Shown here in pieces: positions 18,485 to 26,930 of a stretch of 64,000 nucleotides of DNA. The translations under genes were made by a program, and so were the position numbers. Origin of the DNA: CADEDH01 sp039029735 (GTDB lineage: Bacteria > Actinomycetota > Acidimicrobiia > Acidimicrobiales > SZUA-35); contig JBCCFL010000035.1 in NCBI GenBank assembly GCA_039029735.1, positions 1-64,000 on the forward strand, given 5' to 3'. Within the stretch, counting starts at the first letter, position 1. Every line of letters starts with the position of its first letter. A model generated the notes under the pieces. That model was not told the DNA's origin. It saw only the letters and a program-made list of their open reading frames with translations, and ran no database searches.

Positions 18485-19264
18485 GTGGTGAGACTGTCGA
18501 CACTGAGTCGGTCGGTGGCGGGGCGGGTCGTGCTCGTCACCGGAGCGGCTTCGGGCATGGGCCGGGCCACGGCTCACCTGTTTGCCGATGAGGGCGCCCA
18601 CGTGGCCGTCACCGATCTCGGAGCCGATGCGGTGGCGACGGTGACAGGAGAGATCACCGAGGCCGGGGGCTCGGCCGAGGGTTGGGTGATGGACGTGGCC
18701 GACGCCGACCGCGTGAGCGCAGTGGTGGCTGAGATCGTCGATCGGTTCGGCGGGCTCGACATCGTGATCAACAACGCCGGTATCTCTCGCTTCACCACGA
18801 TCGACGCGCCCGACTACGAGGATCACTGGGCCACCAGCATCGAGGTGCTGCTCACCGCCCAGACCAGGGTGATCCGCGCGGCCCTGCCGCACCTGCGGGC
18901 CTCCGACAGCGCCCGGATCGTGAACATCGCCTCCACCGAGGGGTGGGGAGCGACCAAGTTCGGCAGCCCCTACACCGCAGCCAAGCACGGCGTGATCGGG
19001 CTCACGAAATCGCTCGCGGTCGAGCTGGGTCGGGAGAACATCACGGTCAACTGCATCTGCCCGGGCCCGATCCTCACCGGAATGACGGCCGAGATTCCCG
19101 ACGAGGACAAGCTCGTGTTCGCCAAGCGGCGCACCGCGATCGGCCGGTACGGCATCCCGGAGGAAGTGGCCCACGGCACCCTCAACTTCTGCCTTCCAGC
19201 GTCGCAGTACATGACCGGCGCCGTGCTCCCGGTCGACGGCGGCCTGCTCATCAAGAACGCCTGA
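18485..19264 (+). CDS. SDR-family NAD(P)-dependent oxidoreductase
   Basis: 259 residues of classical short-chain dehydrogenase. It shows TGAASGMGRA (cofactor loop), NNAG, catalytic Ser in NIASTEGWG, and YTAAKHG with the catalytic Tyr/Lys pair, then CPGPILTGM. A very strong GGGGAGG at 18473-18479 precedes two adjacent GTG codons (18485 and 18488); either may be used. It lies 21 nt behind the GMC oxidoreductase and 7 nt before a luciferase-like gene, so the three are probably cotranscribed and may act successively on an alcohol/ketone substrate. Confidence 0.88.
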   Translation: MVRLSTLSRSVAGRVVLVTGAASGMGRATAHLFADEGAHVAVTDLGADAVATVTGEITEAGGSAEGWVMDVADADRVSAVVAEIVDRFGGLDIVINNAGISRFTTIDAPDYEDHWATSIEVLLTAQTRVIRAALPHLRASDSARIVNIASTEGWGATKFGSPYTAAKHGVIGLTKSLAVELGRENITVNCICPGPILTGMTAEIPDEDKLVFAKRRTAIGRYGIPEEVAHGTLNFCLPASQYMTGAVLPVDGGLLIKNA

Positions 19265-19271
19265 GGTCGCA

Positions 19272-20096
19272 GTGCGCTTCGGATTCGTGCTGCCGAACAA
19301 CTGGGGTCTGGCCGACGCCTCGACCGTTGTCGACCTCGCCGTCGAGGCCGAGGCCGCCGGTGTGCACTCGGTGTGGGTCAACCACCACGTGGTGAACGTG
19401 GGCTACATCGCTGACCGGCTCGACGCTCGGCCCTACCACGACGCTCTCACGGTGCTCACGTGGGCCGCGGCCACCACCGAACGGGTCCGCCTGGGCACCT
19501 CGGTGCTCGTGCTGCCGTATCTGCATCCAATGGTGCTGGCCAAGCAGCTCGCCACGCTCGACCAGCTGAGCGGAGGGCGCGTGATTGCCGGTGTCGGGGT
19601 TGGGAGCCTGCCCGAGGAGAACGAGGTGCTCGGCGTTCCCTACGCAACTCGCGGTGCCGAGTCCGACGAGGCGATCGAGGTGATGCTGGCGTTGTGGGCT
19701 GATGCGACGGCGTCCCACCATGGTGAGCGCTTCTCGTTCGACGGTCTGCGCACCGGCCCTCAGCCCATGCAGGATCCGCTGCCGGTGTGGATCGGTGGGA
19801 GCGGCGGGCCGGCCCAGCGCCGAGCGGCCCGCTACGGCCAGGGTTGGCACCCGATGTGCTCGGTCGGTGGCCTCGAACGTCGCCTCCCCACCTTCGATGC
19901 CGCGCTCGCAGCGGTGGGGCGCGAGCGGGCCGAGGTCAAGATCGCGCCCAGGATCGATGTCGGACAGGTCCCGGACGGGGCAGCCGTGGAGGCGTGGGCC
20001 GCCGCAGGCGCTGATGAGCTCGTGATCGGTGTCGGATCGGGCGATGTCGACGAGATCCGCCGTGGTCTCGACCACGTGGCGACGCTCGTGGTGTGA
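19272..20096 (+). CDS. LLM-class (luciferase-like) flavin/F420-dependent oxidoreductase
   Basis: 274 residues, among the shortest luciferase-like proteins in the window but complete: RFGFVLPNNWG at strand 1, ERVRLGTSVLVLPYLHPMVL, GGRVIAGVGVGSLPEENEVLG and PVWIGGSGGPAQRRAARYGQG. GTG start at 19272, 7 nt after the SDR stop, placing it at the end of the GMC-SDR-LLM run. Probably reduces or oxygenates an intermediate with F420 or FMN; specificity unknown. Confidence 0.85.
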   Translation: MRFGFVLPNNWGLADASTVVDLAVEAEAAGVHSVWVNHHVVNVGYIADRLDARPYHDALTVLTWAAATTERVRLGTSVLVLPYLHPMVLAKQLATLDQLSGGRVIAGVGVGSLPEENEVLGVPYATRGAESDEAIEVMLALWADATASHHGERFSFDGLRTGPQPMQDPLPVWIGGSGGPAQRRAARYGQGWHPMCSVGGLERRLPTFDAALAAVGRERAEVKIAPRIDVGQVPDGAAVEAWAAAGADELVIGVGSGDVDEIRRGLDHVATLVV

Positions 20097-20112
20097 TCGA
20101 ACCCCAGCGGGC

Positions 20113-21042
20113 TCAGCTGATCGTGATCGCCGGCATGGCGGCCACGGCCCGGGAGCCGTCTTCGGCGACCACCTCCACCGTCACGTTGTAGGTGCCGGGC
20201 GCCAGGTTCTCGTACACCTGGCGGTGGTTGGGGAAGCAGCGCTCGGACGCGTCGGGGAACCCAGGAGACTCCCGGTCGAGCCCGGACCCTGAGTAGCGCA
20301 CGGCCGTGCAGGCCGAGGTCGAGAACGTGATCGTGGCGGTGTTGCCCTCCACGCTGAGGCTCACCGGCGTGCTGAACAGGTCGCCTTCGAGCACACGGCC
20401 GGCCCCGGGATCCTGGGACCCCACCTCGGCGATGACGATCACCTCGAATGTGATCGCGATGTCTTCGATCACCACCGTGCCCTCGACTTCACCGGGCGCG
20501 ATGGCGGCGATGGTGCCGTTGTCGACGGTGGCCACCGACGGGTCACTCGAGAACCACGACGCTGCGTCGATCACCTCCGGCGGTGCTGGCATGCCGGAAC
20601 GCATGAGCCCGGTGAGGGCCACGGTGGCGCCGTCGCCGACGAGGAGGGCGACCCGGTCAGGGTCGACGGTCAGGGTGGCGAGGGTGTCGTCGGCGGGATC
20701 GATCGTGGTCGGGGTGGTGATCGTCGTTGCTGCCGTGGTGGGCGGAGCGGTGGTCTCGGTGGTGGCGCTCTCGTCGTCGGTCTCCGCTGCGAGGTCGGAA
20801 CCAATCGTCGAGCCCGGCTGAGAACGGGCGAATGCCAGGTAGCCGCCGACGAGGATGATGACGGCTGCAGCACTGGCGGCGAGCGCGATCAGGATCTCCC
20901 GGTTGCCGCCACCACCGGGTGGCCTGGCCCGCACGGGGGCCGGACCACTCACCGTGGCCCGCCCTGGAGCCAGCGGCTGGTCCTGCAGCGGCATCTCCGA
21001 GGTGGTGTCGCTCTCGAGCTGAGGTTGTGGATCGCTGTTCAT
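20113..21042 (-). CDS. Membrane-anchored protein with Ig-like (Big_2-type) domain
   Basis: 309 residues, predicted single-pass membrane protein. A basic, proline-rich cytoplasmic head (about 48 residues) is followed by one membrane span LIALAASAAAVIILVGGYLA. A threonine/proline-rich linker (residues 85-115, many TT and TTA repeats) would cross the cell wall. The outer part contains a bacterial Ig-like fold (DPDRVALLVGDGATVALTG, then WFSSDPSVATVDNGTIAAIA) and a C-terminal beta-rich domain with two cysteines. Start ATG 21042 has GGAGG 6 nt upstream. Probably a cell-surface protein; partner and function unknown. Confidence 0.75.
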   Translation of the reverse strand: MNSDPQPQLESDTTSEMPLQDQPLAPGRATVSGPAPVRARPPGGGGNREILIALAASAAAVIILVGGYLAFARSQPGSTIGSDLAAETDDESATTETTAPPTTAATTITTPTTIDPADDTLATLTVDPDRVALLVGDGATVALTGLMRSGMPAPPEVIDAASWFSSDPSVATVDNGTIAAIAPGEVEGTVVIEDIAITFEVIVIAEVGSQDPGAGRVLEGDLFSTPVSLSVEGNTATITFSTSACTAVRYSGSGLDRESPGFPDASERCFPNHRQVYENLAPGTYNVTVEVVAEDGSRAVAAMPAITIS

Positions 21043-21116
21043 GCGGCCCTCCGGGGTAGTCCCTGCGGCGCGCACTGTATGGTATCGACCCGCGCTGCGA
21101 GGGCTGACCGCACCCC

Positions 21117-21145
21117 TCGACTGTGATGTGAGGTTTCCCTAACAT
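21117..21145 (+). promoter_or_regulatory. Sigma70-type promoter for the flavoprotein gene
   Basis: TCGACT at 21117-21122 and TAACAT at 21140-21145, separated by exactly 17 bp. Transcription would start near 21152, leaving a leader of about 25 nt with GGGA ahead of the GTG at 21177. Matches are 4 of 6 in each box, so this is a reasonable but unproven promoter. Confidence 0.4.
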
Positions 21146-21176
21146 CGAGCTTCATTGGTTGAAGGGACGGTTGGGT

Positions 21177-22583
21177 GTGACTCAGACTATTCAGACCGAC
21201 TATCTGGTGGTCGGAGCCGGGGCGGCGGGCATGTCGGTCGTCGACGAACTGATCACCCACAGCGACGCCGAGATCGTGCTCGTCGATCGGCGACACGGGC
21301 CTGGTGGGCACTGGCTCGACGCCTACCCGTTCGTCCGCCTGCACCAGCCGTCGGCCTACTACGGGGTGAACTCCCGCTCGCTGGGCTTCGATCGCATCGA
21401 CGACAGCGGCCCCAATGCTGGCTTCTACGAGCGTGCGAGCGCAGCCGAGATCTGCGACTACTACCGGCGCGTGCTCGATGAACGGTTTCTTGCGTCTGGC
21501 CGCGTGACCTTCCTCGGTATGCATGAGTACGACGGCGTGGACAGCTCCGATGCTGGGGGCCATCTCCTGTCGCCGCAGCTCGGCGGCCCGCCCGTGCGGG
21601 TGCACGTCCGTCGGCGGGTGATCGATGCGACCTACGTGGAATCGATCGTGCCCTCCCGACGACCTCCCGAATACCGCATCGACCCTGGCGTGTCGGTGCT
21701 GACCCCCAACCAGCTGGTGCATCACGGCGGTACCGGCGGCGATGTCGTGGTGATCGGCGCGGGCAAGACCGCAATGGACACCTGCGTCTGGCTCCTGGAG
21801 AACGCTGTGGATCCCGGACGGATCCGCTGGGTTCGGCCTCGTGACGGCTGGTTCGTCGACCGCACCTACACCCAACCACACGATCTGGTCGGATCGATGA
21901 TGACGTACCAGGCTGCCACCATCGAGGTGGCAGCGGAGGTCTCCACTGGCCTCGACTTCGCATTGGCGATGGAGGAACGCGAGATGATGTTCCGCCTGGA
22001 TCCAGCAGTCGAACCGGTGGTGTACCGAGGGGCCACGCTCTCCCGCCTCGAGCTGGACCAACTACGGAGCATCGAACAGGTAGTGCGTATGGGGCGGGTG
22101 CGTGCGGTGGCCCCGGGGCGTGTGTATCTCGACGACGGCGACATCGCGACCGGGGCCGAGGCCGTGTTCGTCGATTGCACGGCGCCGGGCCTGGCCAACA
22201 GCGCGACGCAGCCGATCTTCGACCACGACCTCATCCGCATCCAGCTGACCACGCTCGGCGTGTCGCCGTGGAGTGCGGCGATGATCGGCTTCGTGGAGAC
22301 GCTCGACCTCACCGACGACCAACGCAATGGCCTCTGTCCACCGATCCCCCGGCCCGGGCTGATCAGCACTCATCTCGATGTGTTGGCGATCGGGCTCGGA
22401 GTCGAGCCGACACGACGGGCCAACCTCGATCTCACCGCCTGGAATGCGGCGTCGCGATTGTGCCCTGGGAGTTCCGTCGCCGGGCGTGAGAACGATCCAG
22501 CGGTCCAGGCTGCGTTCGAGGTCATGCTGAACAGCTTTGGTCCGGCGCTCGCCAACCTGGCCTCGATCGCGAGTCAGCGCTGA
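21177..22583 (+). CDS. FAD/NAD(P)-binding oxidoreductase (flavin monooxygenase-like)
   Basis: 468 residues. It has two dinucleotide-binding loops: VVGAGAAGMSVVDEL at the N-terminus with the following acidic LVDRRHGPGGHWLDAYPFVRL, and a second VVIGAGKTAMDTCVWLLE near residue 195. The arrangement is that of class B flavin monooxygenases and other two-Rossmann flavoproteins, but the Baeyer-Villiger fingerprint FxGxxxHxxxWP is not seen, so I keep the call general. GTG at 21177 (VTQTIQTDYL) is preferred over an upstream TTG at 21159 because GAAGGGA lies 9 nt before it. Single gene, divergent from the Ig-like surface protein. Substrate unknown. Confidence 0.78.
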   Translation: MTQTIQTDYLVVGAGAAGMSVVDELITHSDAEIVLVDRRHGPGGHWLDAYPFVRLHQPSAYYGVNSRSLGFDRIDDSGPNAGFYERASAAEICDYYRRVLDERFLASGRVTFLGMHEYDGVDSSDAGGHLLSPQLGGPPVRVHVRRRVIDATYVESIVPSRRPPEYRIDPGVSVLTPNQLVHHGGTGGDVVVIGAGKTAMDTCVWLLENAVDPGRIRWVRPRDGWFVDRTYTQPHDLVGSMMTYQAATIEVAAEVSTGLDFALAMEEREMMFRLDPAVEPVVYRGATLSRLELDQLRSIEQVVRMGRVRAVAPGRVYLDDGDIATGAEAVFVDCTAPGLANSATQPIFDHDLIRIQLTTLGVSPWSAAMIGFVETLDLTDDQRNGLCPPIPRPGLISTHLDVLAIGLGVEPTRRANLDLTAWNAASRLCPGSSVAGRENDPAVQAAFEVMLNSFGPALANLASIASQR

Positions 22584-22617
22584 GCGGGGCCACGATCGTG
22601 CCCGCGACCCCGGCGTC

Positions 22618-24633
22618 CTAGCGGGTGGTGCCCGACTTGGCCACGAACTCGTCGCTCTCGGAGAACGCCAGCATCATCGACCCTCTCGACACGCCCGAGC
22701 GCAGCTGGCCCACCCAGTAGGCTCGCCCCGCAGCATCGGGGTCGCGGCCCATCACGTTGCGGTACACCACCGTCACGAAGTCGTTGTCGGACAACGGGCC
22801 ATAGGTCGCGGCGAACTCCGATGAGCCGGCGAAGGAGTCGCTCACGGCCTGGTAGGGCAGGTCGGTGCCGATCCAGTATCGCAGCCCGTCGCGGTCGGCA
22901 CTTCGGCCGAAGTAGGCCCGGTACAGGCGGGCCACCGGACCATTGGCGTCGACGTGTTCGACGTCGGCGCTGGCGGCGGCCACGAACTCGGCCGACTCCG
23001 AGAACTGCACCATCACCGCACCGCGGCTGGCGCCGCCGGCGAGTACCGAGCTCCAGTAGTCCAGGCCTGCGGCGTCGGCCTCACGGCCGAGCACGTTGCG
23101 GTAGACCTGGGCCACGAAGCCTCGGTTGTCGAGCGGCCCGTAGGTGGCGTTGAACTCCGCCGACCGGGCGAACTCCTCGGCTGCGTCGGCGAGGCCGAGC
23201 CCCGCTCGACGCGCGTCCACCCAGTGGTCGAGACCGCGGGAGTCGGGCAGACGCCCGAAGCACGCCCGATAGAGGCGGACGACCTGGGCCCGATTCTCGA
23301 ACACGGCGCCGGACACCACCGGGTTGAGCCCGGTGGTGGTGCGGGAGGGAGCAGGTGGCACCAGGAACCCGAGGTTTTCGTAGGCGGCCCCGAGAGTCGA
23401 TCGCGAGTCGCCCCCGAGCCAGTCGTCGAGAATCGTCGCGTACACGCTGCGGAAGTCGACCGTTGGCACCATGTTACCCTGGCGGGTGAGGTTCGTGAGC
23501 GACGGCAGGTGGCCGTAGAGCCCGCCCCTCACCTGCGTGCCGATCACCAGCGCAGCGCCAGCGGCGCCGTGGTCGGTGCCGTTCGAGTAGTTGGCTCGCA
23601 CCCGTCGGCCGAACTCCGAGACGATCAGGATCACCGTGCGGGCGGCGAAGGCCGGGTCGAGCGCCGCGTGGAAGCGGGCGATGCCGGCGTTGAGTTCGGC
23701 CATCCGCGCGTTGTGCATCTCGGGCTGACCGGCGTGCGAGTCGAAGTCACCAACGCTCATGGAGAACGCCCGCACACCGAGGTTGGCGTTGATGAGGCGG
23801 GCAGTCATCTCCAGGGCAGCCGACAGCTCGTCGTCGGGAAGCTGAGCCTGGTAGTGCGGCTCCAGCGTGCGGGCGAGATCGACGGCCTGGGCGCCGCTGG
23901 CCGCGAGTGCGTCGGCCAACTGACCGCGGCCGGTGGACGACGCCCCGAAGGCCGCGAGTGCGTTGTACTGGCGGGCATAGGTGTCGTCGACACCGGTGAT
24001 ACGGAAGGTTCCACCAGCCTCCACCGGCAGGCCCGACGCCTGCCGCTGCTCGCCCTGCATGACGAGTGGGATCGAGCGGCCCAGGTGGACGGCGTGGAAC
24101 GGGTCGTCGCCGCCACCGAGACCATCGAGGTAGCGACCGATCCAGCCGCTGTGGCCCGCCCCGGCGCCGGCCGTGCCGGCCATCACCCGGGCCATCGAGG
24201 AGAAGTGGCTGAGATCGGTGATCTCGGGCACGCCGACGCCTTCGATGATGGCCAGATCGCCCCGGTTCCAGTGGGCGGCGAGCTCGCCGAGGTTGGGATG
24301 GAGGGAGCGTTCGGACGAGAGCGGCAGCGCCGTGTCGGCCCCGATGGCAAGGCCGCGGCGGGCGTCGTGGTAGGCGCCGTCGTGCACGGGAATGACGGTG
24401 TTGAGTGCGTCGTTGCCCCCGCCCAGGGTGATCAGCACCACCGTGCCATCGCCTGGCCCGAGTGGCGTTGCCGCCCGGGCCGGTTCGGCGAGCCAGGCCG
24501 GCAGAGCGGCGATGCCAGCAGCGGCAGCTGCGGCCTGGAGAAAGCGGCGGCGATCGAGGCTGGGACCGTCGGTGGGCAGCGGCGACGACAGTGCGCCCAT
24601 CACCTGAGCAGTGGTTGGTTCGGGGTGCGACAC
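22618..24633 (-). CDS. Tat-exported DUF1501 protein fused to four DUF4214-type repeats
   Basis: 671 residues. A twin-arginine signal (DRRRFLQAAAAAAGIAALPA, cleavage near AEPARA) starts at residue 27. Residues about 60-420 are a DUF1501 domain, a sulfatase-like fold of unknown activity: VLITLGGGNDALNTVIP, DFDSHAGQPEMHN, ILIVSEFGRRVRANYSNGTDHG. Residues about 450-668 hold four repeat units, each with a VxRLYRAxFGR or VYRNVxGR core and an F(A/S)xSxEF core, the DUF4214 type often found in S-layer-linked proteins. GTG start at 24633 lies one base after the upstream DUF1800 stop. DUF1800/DUF1501 pairs are common in secreted clusters; the role is undetermined. Confidence 0.85.
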   Translation of the reverse strand: MSHPEPTTAQVMGALSSPLPTDGPSLDRRRFLQAAAAAAGIAALPAWLAEPARAATPLGPGDGTVVLITLGGGNDALNTVIPVHDGAYHDARRGLAIGADTALPLSSERSLHPNLGELAAHWNRGDLAIIEGVGVPEITDLSHFSSMARVMAGTAGAGAGHSGWIGRYLDGLGGGDDPFHAVHLGRSIPLVMQGEQRQASGLPVEAGGTFRITGVDDTYARQYNALAAFGASSTGRGQLADALAASGAQAVDLARTLEPHYQAQLPDDELSAALEMTARLINANLGVRAFSMSVGDFDSHAGQPEMHNARMAELNAGIARFHAALDPAFAARTVILIVSEFGRRVRANYSNGTDHGAAGAALVIGTQVRGGLYGHLPSLTNLTRQGNMVPTVDFRSVYATILDDWLGGDSRSTLGAAYENLGFLVPPAPSRTTTGLNPVVSGAVFENRAQVVRLYRACFGRLPDSRGLDHWVDARRAGLGLADAAEEFARSAEFNATYGPLDNRGFVAQVYRNVLGREADAAGLDYWSSVLAGGASRGAVMVQFSESAEFVAAASADVEHVDANGPVARLYRAYFGRSADRDGLRYWIGTDLPYQAVSDSFAGSSEFAATYGPLSDNDFVTVVYRNVMGRDPDAAGRAYWVGQLRSGVSRGSMMLAFSESDEFVAKSGTTR

Positions 24634-24634
24634 G

Positions 24635-25957
24635 TCAGGCCACCTGGATCTCTGGAGTGAGCATGGGCAACATCAACAGCCCAGCCCGCTCACCCCAGCG
24701 GGTGTGGGCCCGTTCGTGCACCACGTACTCGATGAGGGCGTTGCGGGTGCTGGCTGACGGGTCGATCAGGTTGAAGCGCGTGAGGGCCGCATCCACCGCA
24801 GCGTGCGGCGACAGGTCGTTGGAGTTGGCGAGCTCGTCGTTGTGGAACAGCTTCCACCGCACGTAGCTGGCGAAGCGGGCCTTGGCCCACGTGGCAGCAG
24901 AGTTCACCCAGTACTCGTTCTGCTTCCAGCCCGACACGTTCGGCGGGTAGAAGGGCTGTTGGCCCATCGACTTGAGCGCCCACTCGGGGTGCACGGTCGG
25001 GGCGTCGAGCCCGGTGGCACGCATGACCGCCACCACGTACTCGATCGGCGATCGGATGAGGCCCTGCTTGGCTCTGGTGGAGCGGAACTGGGGGTGGAGC
25101 AGGATGGCTCGGACAAGCGCCCTGATCTCCATGCCGCTGGATCGGAAGGCGCTGGCCACGCTGTCGATAACCGCCGCCTCCGGGTCGGGATAGGCGAGGA
25201 ACGACCAGAGCTTGGTGGCGATGAAGCGGGCCACGGTGTCGGACTTCGGGCCATTGACGATGTGGTCGATGATGTTTGGGCCGTCCCAGTTGCGGGTGTC
25301 GCCGAAGAACGTCTTGTTGCCCCAGTCGTGGGCTTCGGGAATGAATCGGTAGGCGCCCGTGTGCTTGTCGATGGAGTGACCGGTCCAGGCGCGGGCCGAC
25401 TCGGCCACATCGTCCTCGGTGTAGTTCCCGACTCCGAGGGTGAAGAGTTCCATGAGCTCGCGGGCGAAGTTGTCGTTGGGGCGTCCCGCCGAGTTCCGGT
25501 TGTTGTCGAGGTAGCGGAGCATCGCCGGTTGGACCGACGCCCGCTGGAGCAGCTGCTCGAAGCTGCCGAGCCCATGGGTTCGGAAGAGCTGGTTCTGATC
25601 GAACAGCCACTCCTTGTCGTGCACCTTGGCGCTCGACGACGTGAGGTGTCCGTGCCAGAAGAGCACCATCTTCTCGACCAGTGGGGCGTGGCTGGTGCGG
25701 CACCGTTCGAGCCAGAACCAGATCATCTCGACCAGGTTTCGCCACGAGCCGTTGCCATCGGGGAACGTTGGCACCCCTGCCGACGGCGAGGTGGCGGCTG
25801 AGGTGTCGAGCACCCGTTCGACCAACGTGGGCCAGTCGAGGGCCTGCAGGGCCACGATGTCGGCGTGGCCGGCCCCGAACCCGATGCGGTTGTAGAGGTG
25901 AGCGACGTCGGAGTAGGAAGTAGCGGCGATGGAGAACCATCGGCTCGTGGCCCACAG
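24635..25957 (-). CDS. DUF1800 family protein, start codon unresolved
   Basis: About 440 residues. Typical DUF1800 segments are SYSDVAHLYNRIGFGAG near the N-terminus, EKMVLFWHGHLTSS, NDNFARELMELFTLGVGNYTEDDV, and WALKSMGQQPFYPPNVSGW. The conserved N-terminus lies upstream of the first normal start (GTG 25855), yet the frame is closed by TAG at 25976-25978 and contains no ATG, GTG or TTG between them. Candidate starts are CTG 25957, ATT 25960 or ATC 25930. An ATG at 25940 would be in frame only after removal of one base. Non-AUG initiation or a one-base sequence error are both possible. Pairs with the DUF1501 gene one base downstream. No signal peptide is seen in the readable N-terminus. Confidence 0.78.
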   Translation of the reverse strand: MWATSRWFSIAATSYSDVAHLYNRIGFGAGHADIVALQALDWPTLVERVLDTSAATSPSAGVPTFPDGNGSWRNLVEMIWFWLERCRTSHAPLVEKMVLFWHGHLTSSSAKVHDKEWLFDQNQLFRTHGLGSFEQLLQRASVQPAMLRYLDNNRNSAGRPNDNFARELMELFTLGVGNYTEDDVAESARAWTGHSIDKHTGAYRFIPEAHDWGNKTFFGDTRNWDGPNIIDHIVNGPKSDTVARFIATKLWSFLAYPDPEAAVIDSVASAFRSSGMEIRALVRAILLHPQFRSTRAKQGLIRSPIEYVVAVMRATGLDAPTVHPEWALKSMGQQPFYPPNVSGWKQNEYWVNSAATWAKARFASYVRWKLFHNDELANSNDLSPHAAVDAALTRFNLIDPSASTRNALIEYVVHERAHTRWGERAGLLMLPMLTPEIQVA

Positions 25958-26050
25958 AATCTTGAGCCGTTCGACCTACGAGGTCCCTACGGTCTGGTGA
26001 GCCGCACGCTGCGATCTCGGTTGGCCGGCGATCACACGTCGCCAGGCCGC

Positions 26051-26923
26051 TCAGAGGTCGGTCGGGCTCCGCACGAGGCTCTGGAGCACCACCCCGATGG
26101 CACCGTGGTCGTCGCTCATCGACCCGAGATTGAACCCGACGCCGGCTTCAGCGTGGTGGTTGGCCGCCTCGATGCACAGCCACTCCCCCTGCGGCGGCCG
26201 GTTCAGCTGCAACGTGAGATCGGGATTGATGTAGGCCGCGTCGTCAGGGCCTCGCTCCCATGCGGCAGCCGCAGCCAGGTCGGCCACCGTGGCGGCCATC
26301 ACAAAGGGTGAGGTGGGGGTACCGGCCACCACCGGGGAGGTGAGGCGGATCCAGCTCGTTCCCGGGCCGGGTGTCTCGTGCGAACCCGACACGTACCGCA
26401 GTTCGGCGGCGTCGCAATTGAATCCGGGTCGGGGGTAGTCGATGAGGTCGGTCGCCCCCGGGTCCTCGGCATGGTTGGGTCGCAGCGGTGGTGACGTGGA
26501 CCCGCGGCCGAGACCGGGGCTCGGTGTGAGCCACTGGCTCGTTGCCCTGGCCACCACGCGCTCCTGGTGGCCGATGGTCACGGCGACGCACCGGCCCCGC
26601 CGCCCGGGCTTGGTGAGTGCCGCAGTCACAACCAACTCGTCACAGGGCACGCTGCGCTGGATCTCGACGGTGAGTCGGGCGCACACGAGCGCAGCGCCGT
26701 CGGCCACGGCCACGCGTTCAGCGGCCCAGGCGGCCAGCCCGCACACGGCACCGCCGTGGAGTAGGCCGGGGTCCCAGGGGCCGCGTCCGTACTCGCTGGC
26801 TCGCACGGTTGCCGTGGCGGTCGGGTCGGTGGGTGGTGCCGACCCGACCGCGACGAACAGGGCTCGACCGGTTGCGTCGGGCCCGTCCAGCGTCGTGGGC
26901 GGGGCGCCGGAGGCGTCGGTCAC
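26051..26923 (-). CDS. Acyl-CoA thioesterase-like protein (double hotdog)
   Basis: 290 residues, the length and layout of TesB-like/4HBT_3 double-hotdog thioesterases that hydrolyse acyl-CoA. The first hotdog helix is visible in GPWDPGLLHGGAVCGLAAWAAE, followed by RLTVEIQRSVPCDELVV and VVARATSQWL. The second half has SPFVMAATVADLAAAAAW and YINPDLTLQLNRPPQGEWLCI, the latter typical of the C-terminal hotdog. GTG start at 26923 is 7 nt downstream of the SDR stop, so the two form an operon. Substrate chain type is unknown. Confidence 0.78.
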   Translation of the reverse strand: MTDASGAPPTTLDGPDATGRALFVAVGSAPPTDPTATATVRASEYGRGPWDPGLLHGGAVCGLAAWAAERVAVADGAALVCARLTVEIQRSVPCDELVVTAALTKPGRRGRCVAVTIGHQERVVARATSQWLTPSPGLGRGSTSPPLRPNHAEDPGATDLIDYPRPGFNCDAAELRYVSGSHETPGPGTSWIRLTSPVVAGTPTSPFVMAATVADLAAAAAWERGPDDAAYINPDLTLQLNRPPQGEWLCIEAANHHAEAGVGFNLGSMSDDHGAIGVVLQSLVRSPTDL

Positions 26924-26930
26924 GCGCTGC

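Noticed and set aside
16739..19381. Very long open frame on the minus strand (880 codons)
   Set aside because: It is antisense to the GMC oxidoreductase and SDR genes, has no family motifs and is rich in Arg, His and Gly as expected of a high-GC shadow frame.
22954..24660. Long open frame on the plus strand opposite the DUF1501 gene
   Set aside because: Composition (Val, Gly, Glu, Arg, Ala only) and lack of motifs mark it as the mirror of the real minus-strand gene.
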